From: Polaribacter huanghezhanensis
GTDB lineage: Bacteria > Bacteroidota > Bacteroidia > Flavobacteriales > Flavobacteriaceae
DNA length: 64,000 nt
Direction of reading: 5' to 3'
NCBI RefSeq assembly: GCF_030444335.1
Contig: NZ_CP128595.1
Location: 1,674,001-1,738,000, forward strand
Every line of letters starts with the position of its first letter. Position 1 is the stretch's first letter. Below, in pieces: positions 45,294-54,403 of this stretch. The position numbers were made by a program, and so were the translations under genes. The notes beneath the pieces were generated by a model. That model was not told the origin of the DNA, made no database searches, and saw nothing but the letters and a program-made list of their open reading frames with translations.

Positions 45294-46823
45294 ATGAAAG
45301 CTAAAAAAATACTTTTACCCTTTGCAATACTTATTATTGCATTTTTTTACAGTTGCGCCAAAGACAATTTCGTTGAAACCGATGGTGTTTGCCCGCTTGT
45401 AACGGTGACGAATCCTGATAACGGTGCCATAAACGTGCCTTTAAATAAGGTAATCACAGCAACGTTTAATGAAAAAATGAATCCATTAACAATTGGAGAT
45501 GCTTCATTTCTCGTGGCAAAAAGTAATACTCAAATAAGTGGAAATGTCACATATTCAGATTCAACAGCTGTTTTTACGCCTACATCACCACTTGATTATA
45601 ACACAGTGTATACGGGTACAATTAGAAGCTTAGTTACTGATGTAAAAGGAAATGCTTTGCAACAAGATTATGTGTGGGCATTTACCACCATTCTTCCTAT
45701 AAAAAAATACCTAGTTGATACCTCTTCAAGTCCAACTGCTGGAGGTGTCACCTCTGGAGGTGGTTCTTTTGATGATGGAACGAGTGTTACGGTAACAGCA
45801 ACCCCAAATACGGGCTACAATTTTGTGAATTGGACGTCGGCAGGAACAGCAGTTTCAACGAATTTAACTTATACTTTTGTGCTTAGTGCAAATGCAACTT
45901 TAGTGGCTAATTTTGAAGCAAAAACTTACACATTAAATGTAACAGCACAAAACGGAACAGTACTTAAAAATCCGGATGCGGTAACGTATAATGGTGGAGA
46001 CACTGTACAACTTACGGCTACTCCTAATTCAGGATATGAATTTACCTTTTGGAGCGGAGATGCTACAGGAACTACCAATCCGTTAACAGTACTTATGAAT
46101 GCTAATAAAAATATCACAGCAAACTTTAGTTTAATAACATCTGTTGTTTGTACTCCTGCAGTTGATTTGGGAACAGCTGGAAATTATGCGATATTGGCAG
46201 AATCTGGAATCTCTACTACGGGGACCACTTCAATTACAGGTGATATGGGAATAAGTCCTGCAGCAGCAACTTTTATAACCGGATTTGGTTTAAGTTATGT
46301 CGCTGGAAGCACTTACTCAACGTCAAGTTTGGTAACCGGAAAAATTTACGCTCCTGGTTATGCAAACCCAACACCTTCGAATTTAGTGACTGCCGTTAAT
46401 GATATGCATACTGCATTTACTACAGGAAATGGATTGGCCGCAGGTACAACTGAACTGTTATCTGGAAATCTGAATGGTCAGACTTTGGCTGCTGGTATTT
46501 ACAAATGGAGTACAGGGCTATCAATAACAAATGGAATTACCTTAGATGGTGGTGGTGATCCTTGCGCAATGTTCGTATTCCAAATTAGCCAAGATCTTAC
46601 AGTAGCAAACAATACTATTATTACTTTAGCAAATGGCGCAAAACCAGAAAATATTTACTGGTTAGTTGCCGGTTCAGGTGCTGTGCTTGGAACAACTGTC
46701 CAATTCCAAGGAAATATATTATCTAAAACTTTGATCTCTGTAAATACAGGCTCTACAGTTAATGGTAAATTATTAGCACAAACAGCGGTTACTTTAAAAG
46801 CAAGTACAATTGTTAAAAAATAA
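45294..46823 (+). CDS. Lipoprotein with Big_5, two InlB-type repeats and a DUF3494 ice-binding-like domain
   Basis: A 509-residue lipoprotein: basic-hydrophobic signal and lipobox FFYS-Cys21. Domains in order: SbsA/Big_5 Ig-like (about 35-133, PDNGAINVPLNKVITATFNE); two InlB/Flg_new-like repeats (about 137-208 and 209-280, each with GYNFVNWTS or GYEFTFWSG and ANF endings); then DUF3494 (about 285-509: VDLGTAGNYAILAESGISTT, TSITGDMGISPAAATFITGF, ILSKTLISVNTGSTVNGKLL, AQTAVTLKAST). DUF3494 domains form beta-solenoids; several bind ice, others adhere to surfaces. Activity here is not shown. Probably surface-exposed. Confidence 0.9.
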   Translation: MKAKKILLPFAILIIAFFYSCAKDNFVETDGVCPLVTVTNPDNGAINVPLNKVITATFNEKMNPLTIGDASFLVAKSNTQISGNVTYSDSTAVFTPTSPLDYNTVYTGTIRSLVTDVKGNALQQDYVWAFTTILPIKKYLVDTSSSPTAGGVTSGGGSFDDGTSVTVTATPNTGYNFVNWTSAGTAVSTNLTYTFVLSANATLVANFEAKTYTLNVTAQNGTVLKNPDAVTYNGGDTVQLTATPNSGYEFTFWSGDATGTTNPLTVLMNANKNITANFSLITSVVCTPAVDLGTAGNYAILAESGISTTGTTSITGDMGISPAAATFITGFGLSYVAGSTYSTSSLVTGKIYAPGYANPTPSNLVTAVNDMHTAFTTGNGLAAGTTELLSGNLNGQTLAAGIYKWSTGLSITNGITLDGGGDPCAMFVFQISQDLTVANNTIITLANGAKPENIYWLVAGSGAVLGTTVQFQGNILSKTLISVNTGSTVNGKLLAQTAVTLKASTIVKK

Positions 46824-46836
46824 TTAAAAAATAATT

Positions 46837-46866
46837 AGTCCTCACTAATTGGTGAGGACTTTTATA
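46837..46866 (+). terminator. Weak terminator/attenuator between the DUF3494 and OmpA-like genes
   Basis: AGTCCTCAC (46837-46845) pairs with GTGAGGACT (46852-46860), loop of 6, followed by TTTTAT. The tail is short, so some read-through into the OmpA-like gene is likely; no separate promoter box is visible before that gene. Confidence 0.6.
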
Positions 46867-46903
46867 AAGATTTTAAAAATTAAAAATTTTAATTCACTCA
46901 ATT

Positions 46904-48955
46904 ATGAAAAATACAATAAATTTAAAAAAGGGAACACGGGTTGTGTGGTCCTTAAAACAAACCTTGAAAACCTTGCTTATAGGGGTCTTGGTTTTAACAG
47001 GGCTTGAAGCTCCCCTTCAAGCACAGGAAGTACAGGCAACACACTACACAAAACCTACTTGGTACTTTGGATTGGCCGGAGCTGCAAACTTTAATTTTTA
47101 CGACGGTTCAACGCAACAGCTGAACGCAGCTTTCACACCGCCTACAACCTTTCATAAAGGTTCTGGTATCGGACTTTTTTTGGCGCCAAGCATAGAGTTT
47201 TACAAACCTAATACACGATTCGGATTTATTTTACAAGCCGGACTAGACAACCGGAGTGGTCAATTTGATCAGCAACTAACCGATTGTAATTGTGCTGCCG
47301 ACTTGTCAACGAACTTGAGCTATATTACTGTAGAGCCCAGTTTGCGTTTTGCACCAACCAAAGGTAATTTCTATGTATATGGTGGACCCAGATTAGCGTT
47401 CAACATCAACAAAGCGTTTACCTATCAGCAAGGAGTTAATCCAGCGTATCCAAATCAGGTAGCACCCGCTAATGTTAAAGGCGATTTTAGTGCTGTGAGA
47501 AATACAATTCTGTCTATGCAAGTTGGCGCAGGATATGATATTCCTTTGTCAAAAAACACTAGTAAAACACAATTGATGCTTTCGCCTTTTATAGCTTTTC
47601 AACCGTATTTTGGACAAAAACCGCGATCCATAGAAACGTGGAATCTTACCACGGTAAGAGCTGGTATTGTGCTTAAATTTGGTGTGGGTCACGAAATTGT
47701 AGTCGAAAAAGAAAAGGAAGTTGTCGCAGCAGTGGTTGTGATTCCCAAAACTAATTTTACAGTTATTTCTCCCTTAAATGTTCCTGCAGAACTAAAAGTA
47801 GTAGAAATTTTCCCTTTGCGTAACTATATCTATTTTGATAAAAATTCTACAGATATCTCAGAACGATATGTGTTGTTAAATAAAGCTCAGGTAAAAGACT
47901 TTAAAGAAGATCAAGTTGAAAAATTTGCTCCAAATACAGATCTAGGAGGTCGTTCAAAACGCGAAATGACCGTGTATTATAATATCTTAAATATACTTGG
48001 TGATCGTATGGGGAAAAACCCAAATACAAGCATTACTTTGGTTGGATCTTCAGAAAATGGGCCTGCACAAGGGAAATTAATGGCTGCCTCTATTAAGCGC
48101 TATTTGGTTGATCTTTTTGCAATTGATGCAACGCGAATAGCCATTGAAGGAAGAAGCAAACCCAAAGCTCCATCTTTTATCTCAAATCCTACAAAAGATG
48201 TAACCATGCTTCAAGACGGAGATCGAAGAGTTGACATTGAAAGCAGTTCGTCTGCGTTGTTAATGGAATTTCATAATGGTCCTACTGCTCCCTTGAAACC
48301 AGTTCTAATACGAGGAGTTGAGCAAGCACCTGTTGATAGTTATGTAATTTTTAAAGCTGCGGGAGAAAAGGAATCTTTTGACTCATGGAAGATGGAGATT
48401 ACTGGTGAAGACGGAATGGTACAAAATTTTGGCCCCTATACGCAAGATGAAGTGAGTATTCCTGGGAAAGCTATTTTAGGAACAAGTCCCGAAGGAAATT
48501 ACAAGGTAAAAATGATTGGTACAACAAAAGGAGGCATCGTTGTAACCAAAGAATCGACTACACATATTGTAGCCTGGACACCTTCTAAAGTTGATGAAGG
48601 AACGAGGTTTAGTATTATTTACGAATTTGATGATGCCAATGCAATAGCGATGTATAACAAATACCTTTCAGAAGTTGTGACACCTAAAATCCCAGCGAAT
48701 GCAAAGGTGATTATACGGGGGCATACAGATATTATTGGAAAAGCAGATTATAACCAAAAATTATCGTTGGCAAGAGCCAATGATGTGAAAGCTATTCTGA
48801 AAAAAAGTGTGTCTAAATTAGGTACAAGGGGTGTAACTTTTGAAGTAACAGCCTTTGGAGAAGGTGAGGTAGCCGCACCTTTTGGAAATACATTACCAGA
48901 AGAACGTTCGTATAACAGAACAGTAATCATTGATATCATTTCTGCTAAAAATTAA
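46904..48955 (+). CDS. Outer-membrane protein with beta-barrel and two OmpA-like domains
   Basis: A 683-residue protein with a long signal peptide (about 1-40, ending EAPLQAQ). Residues about 50-270 form an OMP-type barrel (WYFGLAGAANFNFYDG, APSIEFYKPNTRFGFILQAG, AGIVLKFGVG). A first OmpA-like domain follows (about 300-447: NYIYFDKNSTDIS, with VGSSENG in place of GHTD). After an Ig-like spacer, a second, more canonical one appears (about 565-683: VIIRGHTDIIGKADYNQKLS and RSYNRTVIIDI). OmpA domains bind peptidoglycan, so it should tie outer membrane to cell wall. It is 80 nt downstream of the DUF3494 gene. Confidence 0.88.
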   Translation: MKNTINLKKGTRVVWSLKQTLKTLLIGVLVLTGLEAPLQAQEVQATHYTKPTWYFGLAGAANFNFYDGSTQQLNAAFTPPTTFHKGSGIGLFLAPSIEFYKPNTRFGFILQAGLDNRSGQFDQQLTDCNCAADLSTNLSYITVEPSLRFAPTKGNFYVYGGPRLAFNINKAFTYQQGVNPAYPNQVAPANVKGDFSAVRNTILSMQVGAGYDIPLSKNTSKTQLMLSPFIAFQPYFGQKPRSIETWNLTTVRAGIVLKFGVGHEIVVEKEKEVVAAVVVIPKTNFTVISPLNVPAELKVVEIFPLRNYIYFDKNSTDISERYVLLNKAQVKDFKEDQVEKFAPNTDLGGRSKREMTVYYNILNILGDRMGKNPNTSITLVGSSENGPAQGKLMAASIKRYLVDLFAIDATRIAIEGRSKPKAPSFISNPTKDVTMLQDGDRRVDIESSSSALLMEFHNGPTAPLKPVLIRGVEQAPVDSYVIFKAAGEKESFDSWKMEITGEDGMVQNFGPYTQDEVSIPGKAILGTSPEGNYKVKMIGTTKGGIVVTKESTTHIVAWTPSKVDEGTRFSIIYEFDDANAIAMYNKYLSEVVTPKIPANAKVIIRGHTDIIGKADYNQKLSLARANDVKAILKKSVSKLGTRGVTFEVTAFGEGEVAAPFGNTLPEERSYNRTVIIDIISAKN

Positions 48956-48982
48956 GGAGCTTATTAAAATTTTTTAGAGTAT

Positions 48983-49022
48983 AAATAAAAAGACAGCGAA
49001 TTAATTCGCTGTCTTTTTATTT
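48983..49022 (+). terminator. Rho-independent terminator at the end of the accessory module
   Basis: An 18-bp perfect stem (48983-49000 with 49005-49022, loop TTAA) with A- and T-rich flanks, 27 nt after the OmpA-like gene. It can act on both strands, including the convergent aroC side. The stretch 49023-49178 is AT-rich with no visible gene. Confidence 0.88.
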
Positions 49023-49178
49023 AATATATTTTAAAAAAGATAGAATTATATTTTTAAAGCATGTGAAAGGTGTTTATTTAACATTTACAATAGATAAGAA
49101 TGTGTTATTTTTGGTAATTTTTTTCATTAAAATTGAATTATTTTAAAATAAAGATCCCTCAAAAAAGCACAAAATAGT

Positions 49179-50240
49179 TTAAATCTTTCTTGTTCTATCT
49201 AACAAATAAAAATCAGCTAACACCAAAGCAGTTAAAGCTTCTACAATAGGAATTGCTCTCGGAACAACACAAGGATCATGACGACCTTTACCATGAATTT
49301 CTGTAAGATTTCCTTCAGAATCGATGGTTTGTTGATTTTGCATAATGGTAGCAACAGGTTTAAAAGCAACCCGAAAATAAATATCCATTCCGTTGCTTAT
49401 TCCGCCTTGAATTCCGCCAGATAAATTGGTTTCTGTTTTGCCATCAGCATTAAAAAGATCGTTATGTTCGCTGCCTTTCATTCTGCTTCCACAAAATCCG
49501 CTACCAAATTCAAACCCTTTTACGGCATTGATAGATAACATGGCTTTGCCTAATTCGGCATGTAATTTATGAAAAATAGGTTCTCCCAATCCAACAGGAA
49601 TATTTTGTGCAACACAGGTAATGGTTCCGCCAATGGTATCTCCTTGTTTTTTAATCTCTTTGATTTTTGCAATCATTTTTTCTGCAGTAATTGCGTCTGG
49701 ACAACGCACCATATTAGTATCAGTTTTAGAAAAATCTAATTCTTGATACGGTTTGTCAATAAAAATAGCTCCAACTGAAGAAGTAAACGCATTGATATTA
49801 ATATGAGCAATTAATTGTTTTGCCAATGCTCCTGCAACCACCCAATTGGCAGTTTCGCGAGCAGACGTTCTTCCGCCGCCTCGAAAATCTCGAGTTCCAT
49901 ACTTTTTATCATAGGTGAAATCTGCATGAGAAGGACGATACACATTGGTGTTATGAGCATAATCTTTTGATTTTTGATTGGTATTCTGAATTTGAAAACC
50001 AATAGAAGCTCCTGTGGTAACTCCTTCAAAGATTCCAGATAAAAACTGAACTGTATCTGGCTCTTTACGCTGTGTAACAATTGCAGATTGTCCAGGCTTA
50101 CGGCGGTCTAATTCTTTTTGAATGGCCTCAAAATCGACTTTCATTCCTGCCGGAAAACCATCAATAATTCCGCCTATAGCAATTCCGTGAGATTCGCCAA
50201 AAGTTGTAAGTTTTAATAAGTTTCCAAAAGAATTAAACAT
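49179..50240 (-). CDS. aroC: Chorismate synthase
   Basis: Catalyses the last shikimate-pathway step, EPSP to chorismate, with reduced FMN. 353 residues, standard. Family signatures are visible: [19 protein letters not shown] near the start, RPGKPGQS-like [28 protein letters not shown], and the late [17 protein letters not shown]. Single minus-strand gene. Marks the return to housekeeping content after the accessory module. A near-match to TAnnTTTG (TAACTTCG, complement of 50269-50276) lies 28 nt upstream. Confidence 0.98.
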   Translation of the reverse strand: MFNSFGNLLKLTTFGESHGIAIGGIIDGFPAGMKVDFEAIQKELDRRKPGQSAIVTQRKEPDTVQFLSGIFEGVTTGASIGFQIQNTNQKSKDYAHNTNVYRPSHADFTYDKKYGTRDFRGGGRTSARETANWVVAGALAKQLIAHININAFTSSVGAIFIDKPYQELDFSKTDTNMVRCPDAITAEKMIAKIKEIKKQGDTIGGTITCVAQNIPVGLGEPIFHKLHAELGKAMLSINAVKGFEFGSGFCGSRMKGSEHNDLFNADGKTETNLSGGIQGGISNGMDIYFRVAFKPVATIMQNQQTIDSEGNLTEIHGKGRHDPCVVPRAIPIVEALTALVLADFYLLDRTRKI

Positions 50241-50410
50241 CGACTTTTACTTTTAAAGAGTTGAGAAGCGAAGTTACTTTTTTTTCTTAGAAAAACCATA
50301 ATTTTATAAGTTGCATATTTTATAAGTTGCTATAAAACGCTAGCCATTATCAATTAGAAAAAATAATAGTAAAAAAGTTTAAAATCCTTTTAGGAACTCA
50401 AAAAAGATGC

Positions 50411-50418
50411 TATATTTG
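50411..50418 (+). promoter_or_regulatory. -7 promoter element of tRNA-Ser
   Basis: TATATTTG is an exact TAnnTTTG match, 34 nt before the tRNA. TTT at 50388-50390 is at about the -33 distance. Confidence 0.65.
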
Positions 50419-50452
50419 CATCCGCATTCAGGGAATACCTGATGAGGCTTCT

Positions 50453-50537
50453 GGAGAATTGGCAGAGTGGTCGAATGCGGCAGTCTTGAAAACTGTTGAC
50501 TGTAACAGGTCCGGGGGTTCGAATCCCTCATTCTCCG
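50453..50537 (+). tRNA. tRNA-Ser (anticodon TGA)
   Basis: An 85-nt class II tRNA with long variable arm (GTTGACTGTAACAGG region): acceptor GGAGAAT/ATTCTCC, anticodon stem CAGTC/AACTG with loop TTGAA, T-arm GGGGGTTCGAATCCCTC. Discriminator G; CCA not encoded. Confidence 0.96.
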
Positions 50538-50544
50538 CAAAATG

Positions 50545-50574
50545 AAACCCGTAACAAATTGTTACGGGTTTTTT
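50545..50574 (+). terminator. Rho-independent terminator of tRNA-Ser
   Basis: AAACCCGTAAC (50545-50555) and GTTACGGGTTT (50561-50571) form an 11-bp stem with a 5-nt loop, followed by T residues. Confidence 0.88.
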
Positions 50575-50605
50575 ATTTACATTATATTAAAAAGTGTATT
50601 TTTAA

Positions 50606-51211
50606 ATGATGAATTTATTCAACCAAGAAACAATACAAAACATTCTGCCTTCTGATGGAATTACCAATTATCATGGTGCAATTCTATCGCAAGAACAAAG
50701 CCATTTTTATTATCAAAAATTGTTGTCAGAAATAGCATGGAAAAATGATGAGGCTGTAATTTTTGGAAAAAGAATCATTACAAAACGAAAAGTTGCTTGG
50801 TACGGAACTACAGATTATTATTACAAGTATTCTAACATAACAAAACAAGCATTAATTTTTACAGAAGATTTATTGGCGTTAAAAAAAATCGTAGAAAAAG
50901 AAAGCAATGCAACGTATAATTCGTGTTTATTAAATTTATATCATACAGGAGAAGAAGGAATGGCGTGGCATTCTGATGGAGAAAAAATGCTCAAGAAAAA
51001 CGGAGAAATAGCATCGTTAACTTTAGGCGCAGAACGCAAGTTTTCCTTTAAACATAAAATCACCAAACAAAAAATAGATCTTGTTTTAGAAAGAGGAAGT
51101 TTGTTGGTGATGAAAGGCACAACGCAAACCAATTGGTTGCACAGATTACCGCCAACGAAACTGATTAAAACGCCAAGAATAAATTTAACTTTTAGAACTA
51201 TACTTATTTAA
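50606..51211 (+). CDS. alkB: AlkB-family 2-oxoglutarate/Fe(II) dioxygenase
   Basis: A 201-residue DNA/RNA dealkylation-type dioxygenase. The iron triad is visible as His-x-Asp in [10 protein letters not shown] and the distal His in NWLHRLPPT. The 2-oxoglutarate Arg lies in PRINLTFR, with a second Arg ending the frame. The segment [17 protein letters not shown] is typical of the family (N-x-Y motif). Two ATG codons start the frame (50606 and 50609); either is possible. Direct repair of methylated bases is the family role. Confidence 0.88.
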   Translation: MMNLFNQETIQNILPSDGITNYHGAILSQEQSHFYYQKLLSEIAWKNDEAVIFGKRIITKRKVAWYGTTDYYYKYSNITKQALIFTEDLLALKKIVEKESNATYNSCLLNLYHTGEEGMAWHSDGEKMLKKNGEIASLTLGAERKFSFKHKITKQKIDLVLERGSLLVMKGTTQTNWLHRLPPTKLIKTPRINLTFRTILI

Positions 51212-51246
51212 AGAATCCGTTTCTTTGTAGAAATAGTTTAGCACTT

Positions 51247-52131
51247 TTGGAACAGAAAAATCAACAATCTACAAACCTTAATAAGTTTATCAGCAGCACA
51301 GGGATTTGCTCTCGTAGAGAAGCAGAAAAACTAATTATTGCCGGTAGAGTTACCATAAACGGAAACTCAACAGAACTTGGTAACAGAGTTTTTGATGGTG
51401 ATGTTGTAAAAATTGATGGACGTGCGTTGCAGCCAAAACCCAAAACACTTTACATTGCTTTTAATAAACCTGTCGGAATTGTTTGCACGACAGATTCAAG
51501 AGAAAGAGACAATATTATCGATTATATAAATCATCCAGAACGGTTATTCCCTATTGGTCGATTAGACAAACCATCTGAAGGATTGATTTTTTTAACCAAC
51601 GATGGTGATATCGTTAATAAAATTTTGAGAGCTGGTAACAATCATGAAAAAGATTATGTTGTAAAAGTTGACAAACCAATTACAGAAGATTTTATCAAAA
51701 AAATGAGTAACGGAATTCCGATCTTAGGAACTGTTACCAAAAAATGTAAGGTCACAAAAATTAGCACAAACACCTTTCAAATTGTATTGACACAAGGCTT
51801 AAATCGACAGATTAGAAGAATGTGTGAGTATTTAGGATACGAAGTTTTAAAATTACAACGAACTCGTATTATGAATGTACAACTCGATGCTTTAAAAATA
51901 GGGGATTGGCGCGAACTCACCGAAAAAGAATTGTCAGAAATTAATGCAATGGTGGCAAATTCTACAAAAACAGAAGAAGCATCTGTAGACAAACAAAAGC
52001 CTAAAAAGAAAGCACCACAAAAAACAGTAATACAACCAGATGCGTTTACTAAGAAAAGTGCTGTTTTTAGAAAAAACTCACCAAAATCGAAACGGAATTC
52101 TAATACATCCTTTAAAAGAAAAAAGAGATAA
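51247..52131 (+). CDS. rluF: 23S rRNA pseudouridine synthase RluF-like
   Basis: A 294-residue RsuA/RluF-family enzyme: N-terminal S4 domain ([20 protein letters not shown]), then the catalytic block [18 protein letters not shown] with nucleophile Asp107, and [21 protein letters not shown] lysine-rich C-terminal tail of about 50 residues (from [10 protein letters not shown]) is extra and may hold RNA. The start is TTG at 51247 ([14 protein letters not shown] by family likeness); no earlier ATG fits. It modifies a uridine of 23S rRNA; the exact position was not proven. Confidence 0.9.
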   Translation: MEQKNQQSTNLNKFISSTGICSRREAEKLIIAGRVTINGNSTELGNRVFDGDVVKIDGRALQPKPKTLYIAFNKPVGIVCTTDSRERDNIIDYINHPERLFPIGRLDKPSEGLIFLTNDGDIVNKILRAGNNHEKDYVVKVDKPITEDFIKKMSNGIPILGTVTKKCKVTKISTNTFQIVLTQGLNRQIRRMCEYLGYEVLKLQRTRIMNVQLDALKIGDWRELTEKELSEINAMVANSTKTEEASVDKQKPKKKAPQKTVIQPDAFTKKSAVFRKNSPKSKRNSNTSFKRKKR

Positions 52132-52171
52132 ATCCTATCCTTTCTTTAACATTTCAATTCTTAAATAACTG

Positions 52172-52179
52172 TATCTTTG
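52172..52179 (+). promoter_or_regulatory. -7 promoter element just before tgt (possible leaderless start)
   Basis: TATCTTTG matches TAnnTTTG and ends only 6 nt before the tgt ATG at 52186. With initiation 5-7 nt downstream of the box, the transcript would start at or next to the start codon. No TTG is present at -33. Confidence 0.55.
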
Positions 52180-52185
52180 CCAGCA

Positions 52186-53316
52186 ATGAAATTTGACTTA
52201 AAAATAACCGACCCAAAAAGTAAAGCTAGAGCTGGAGTAATGACGACAGATCATGGCGAAATTGAAACTCCGATTTTTATGCCAGTCGGCACCGTTGGTA
52301 CTGTAAAAGGAGTGCATCAATCCGAATTAAAAAACGACATCAATCCTGATATTATTTTAGGAAATACCTATCATTTATATTTAAGACCAAAAACCAACAT
52401 TATAGAACAAGCTGGTGGTTTGCATAAGTTTATGAATTGGGATCGAAATATTTTAACAGATTCTGGTGGTTATCAAGTGTATTCTTTATCTGGAAGAAGA
52501 AAAATTAAAGAAGAAGGTGTTAAGTTTAAAAGTCATATTGATGGTTCTTATCATTTCTTTTCACCAGAAAATGTAATGGAAATTCAACGTTCAATCGGAG
52601 CAGATATTATCATGGCTTTTGATGAATGTACACCATATCCTTGCGATTTTAATTACGCAAGAAGATCTATGCATATGACGCATCGTTGGTTAAAACGTTG
52701 CATCAATCATTTAGAAAAAACACCTTTAAAATACGATTATAACCAATCGTTTTTTCCGATTGTACAAGGAAGTACGTATAAAGATTTACGAAAACAATCG
52801 GCAGAATTTATTGCTTCTGTAGGAGCGGAAGGAAATGCAATTGGAGGGTTGTCTGTTGGTGAACCAGCAGAAGAAATGTATGCAATGACAGAGGTTGTTA
52901 CCGCTATTTTGCCAGAAGACAAACCACGGTATTTAATGGGCGTAGGAACGCCAATTAATATTTTAGAAAATATTGCATTGGGAATTGATATGTTTGATTG
53001 TGTGATGCCAACAAGAAATGCAAGAAACGGCATGTTGTTTACAGCACACGGAACCATCAATATCAAAAATAAAAAATGGGAAAATGATTTTTCTGCCATT
53101 GATGATATGGATATTACCTTTGTAGATACGTTGTATTCTAAAGCGTATTTACGTCATTTATTCGCAGCAAAAGAATTGTTAGGAAAGCAAATAGCCACTA
53201 TCCATAACTTAGGATTTTACTTATGGTTGACCAGAGAAGCAAGAAAGCATATCTTAGCAGGAGATTTTACCGAATGGAAAGATAAAATGGTAAAGCAAAT
53301 GGACAAAAGATTATAA
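52186..53316 (+). CDS. tgt: tRNA-guanine transglycosylase
   Basis: Exchanges G34 for preQ1 in tRNAs with GUN anticodons. 376 residues with the TIM-barrel blocks FMPVGTVGTVKGVHQSEL, LTDSGGYQVYSLSG, IIMAFDECTPYPCDF, GGLSVGEP and the nucleophile region GIDMFDCVMPTRNARNG. The usual zinc cysteines (CxCxxC) before YSKAYLRHLF are absent: the stretch reads DDMDITFVDTLYSK. The ATG at 52186 is used; a TTG nine bases upstream lies inside the -7 box. The lptG-type gene follows at 1 nt. Confidence 0.94.
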   Translation: MKFDLKITDPKSKARAGVMTTDHGEIETPIFMPVGTVGTVKGVHQSELKNDINPDIILGNTYHLYLRPKTNIIEQAGGLHKFMNWDRNILTDSGGYQVYSLSGRRKIKEEGVKFKSHIDGSYHFFSPENVMEIQRSIGADIIMAFDECTPYPCDFNYARRSMHMTHRWLKRCINHLEKTPLKYDYNQSFFPIVQGSTYKDLRKQSAEFIASVGAEGNAIGGLSVGEPAEEMYAMTEVVTAILPEDKPRYLMGVGTPINILENIALGIDMFDCVMPTRNARNGMLFTAHGTINIKNKKWENDFSAIDDMDITFVDTLYSKAYLRHLFAAKELLGKQIATIHNLGFYLWLTREARKHILAGDFTEWKDKMVKQMDKRL

Positions 53317-53317
53317 T

Positions 53318-54403
53318 TTGAAAATTATTGATTCTTACATATTAAAAAGATATTTAGTAACCTTTTTTTTTACGTTATTAATCTTAATACCAATTGCTAT
53401 TGCCATTGATATTGCTGAAAAAGTAGATAAATTTTTAGCTTCAGATACCATTACATTTTTTGAAATTGTCAATGATTATTATTTAAACTTTATCATTTAT
53501 TATGCAAATACATTTATGCCTTTGGCATTATTTGTTGCTGTAATTATCTTTACTTCTAAGCTATCTAACAATACAGAAATTGTAGCAATTAACAACGCAA
53601 GAGTTTCGTTTACGCGTTTTTTATACCCTTATTTTATTGGCGCAACATTGGTTACCATTCTGGCATTGGTAATGAATCATTTTGTGGTTCCAAATAGTAG
53701 TAAGGTTCGTAAAAAATTTGAAAACACCTACATCTTGAAGCCAAAATATGGCGATAATATAGTGAGAGATTTTAGTCTGCAACTAACTGATAGTACATAT
53801 ATATTTATTCAAAGTTTTGATTTAATAAGGAATACAGGATATAATTTTTCTACAGAAGTGTATCATGGAAATAAAATAAAATCAAAACTAACAGCCAATT
53901 ATTTTAATTGGGATAAGAAAGACAGTCTATTTAAATTGTCTAAATATAAAATTAGAAGAATTTATAAAGATAGAGATAGTCTTTTTTCAGGAAATGCTTT
54001 AGATACGGTTTTTGCATTTTCTCCAAAAGATTTAGTCTATAAAGCAGCATTAGCTCAAGAAATGCCCTCAGATGAATTGATAAAATTTATAAACATCTCT
54101 AAAAAGAGAGGAGTAAAAAATCTAAATGCTTACTTGGTAGAATTACACAAAAGAACAAGTTTACCAATAGCATCATATATTCTAACGATTATTGCAGTTG
54201 CTTTAGCGTTTAAAAAACGTAGAGGAGGAACAGGAGTTAATTTAGCCGTAGGTTTTGGGCTAATGTTTGTGTACATTTTTTTCTTAAAAGTTTCAGAAGT
54301 CTTAGGAGCTGTTGCCGGAGCAAATTCTTTATTAACCGTTTGGATCCCAAATTTTGTGTTCGGAGCTTTGGCTTTATACCTCTATTATAATGCCAGAAAG
54401 TAA
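53318..54403 (+). CDS. lptG: LptF/LptG-family lipopolysaccharide transport permease
   Basis: An inner-membrane permease of the Lpt system that extracts LPS and passes it to the bridge to the outer membrane. 361 residues. It has an opening of MKIIDSYILKRYLVTFFFTL, three N-terminal helices, a large periplasmic beta-jellyroll part (about 130-260), and three C-terminal helices (SLPIASYILTIIAVALAF onward). The start is TTG at 53318, immediately after the tgt stop, and matches the family opening. LptF and LptG are hard to tell apart; the symbol is the likelier choice. Confidence 0.85.
   Translation: MKIIDSYILKRYLVTFFFTLLILIPIAIAIDIAEKVDKFLASDTITFFEIVNDYYLNFIIYYANTFMPLALFVAVIIFTSKLSNNTEIVAINNARVSFTRFLYPYFIGATLVTILALVMNHFVVPNSSKVRKKFENTYILKPKYGDNIVRDFSLQLTDSTYIFIQSFDLIRNTGYNFSTEVYHGNKIKSKLTANYFNWDKKDSLFKLSKYKIRRIYKDRDSLFSGNALDTVFAFSPKDLVYKAALAQEMPSDELIKFINISKKRGVKNLNAYLVELHKRTSLPIASYILTIIAVALAFKKRRGGTGVNLAVGFGLMFVYIFFLKVSEVLGAVAGANSLLTVWIPNFVFGALALYLYYNARK

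Noticed and set aside
49023..49178. Possible small gene between the accessory module and aroC
   Set aside because: The stretch is AT-rich with frequent stops in all frames and no recognisable structure.
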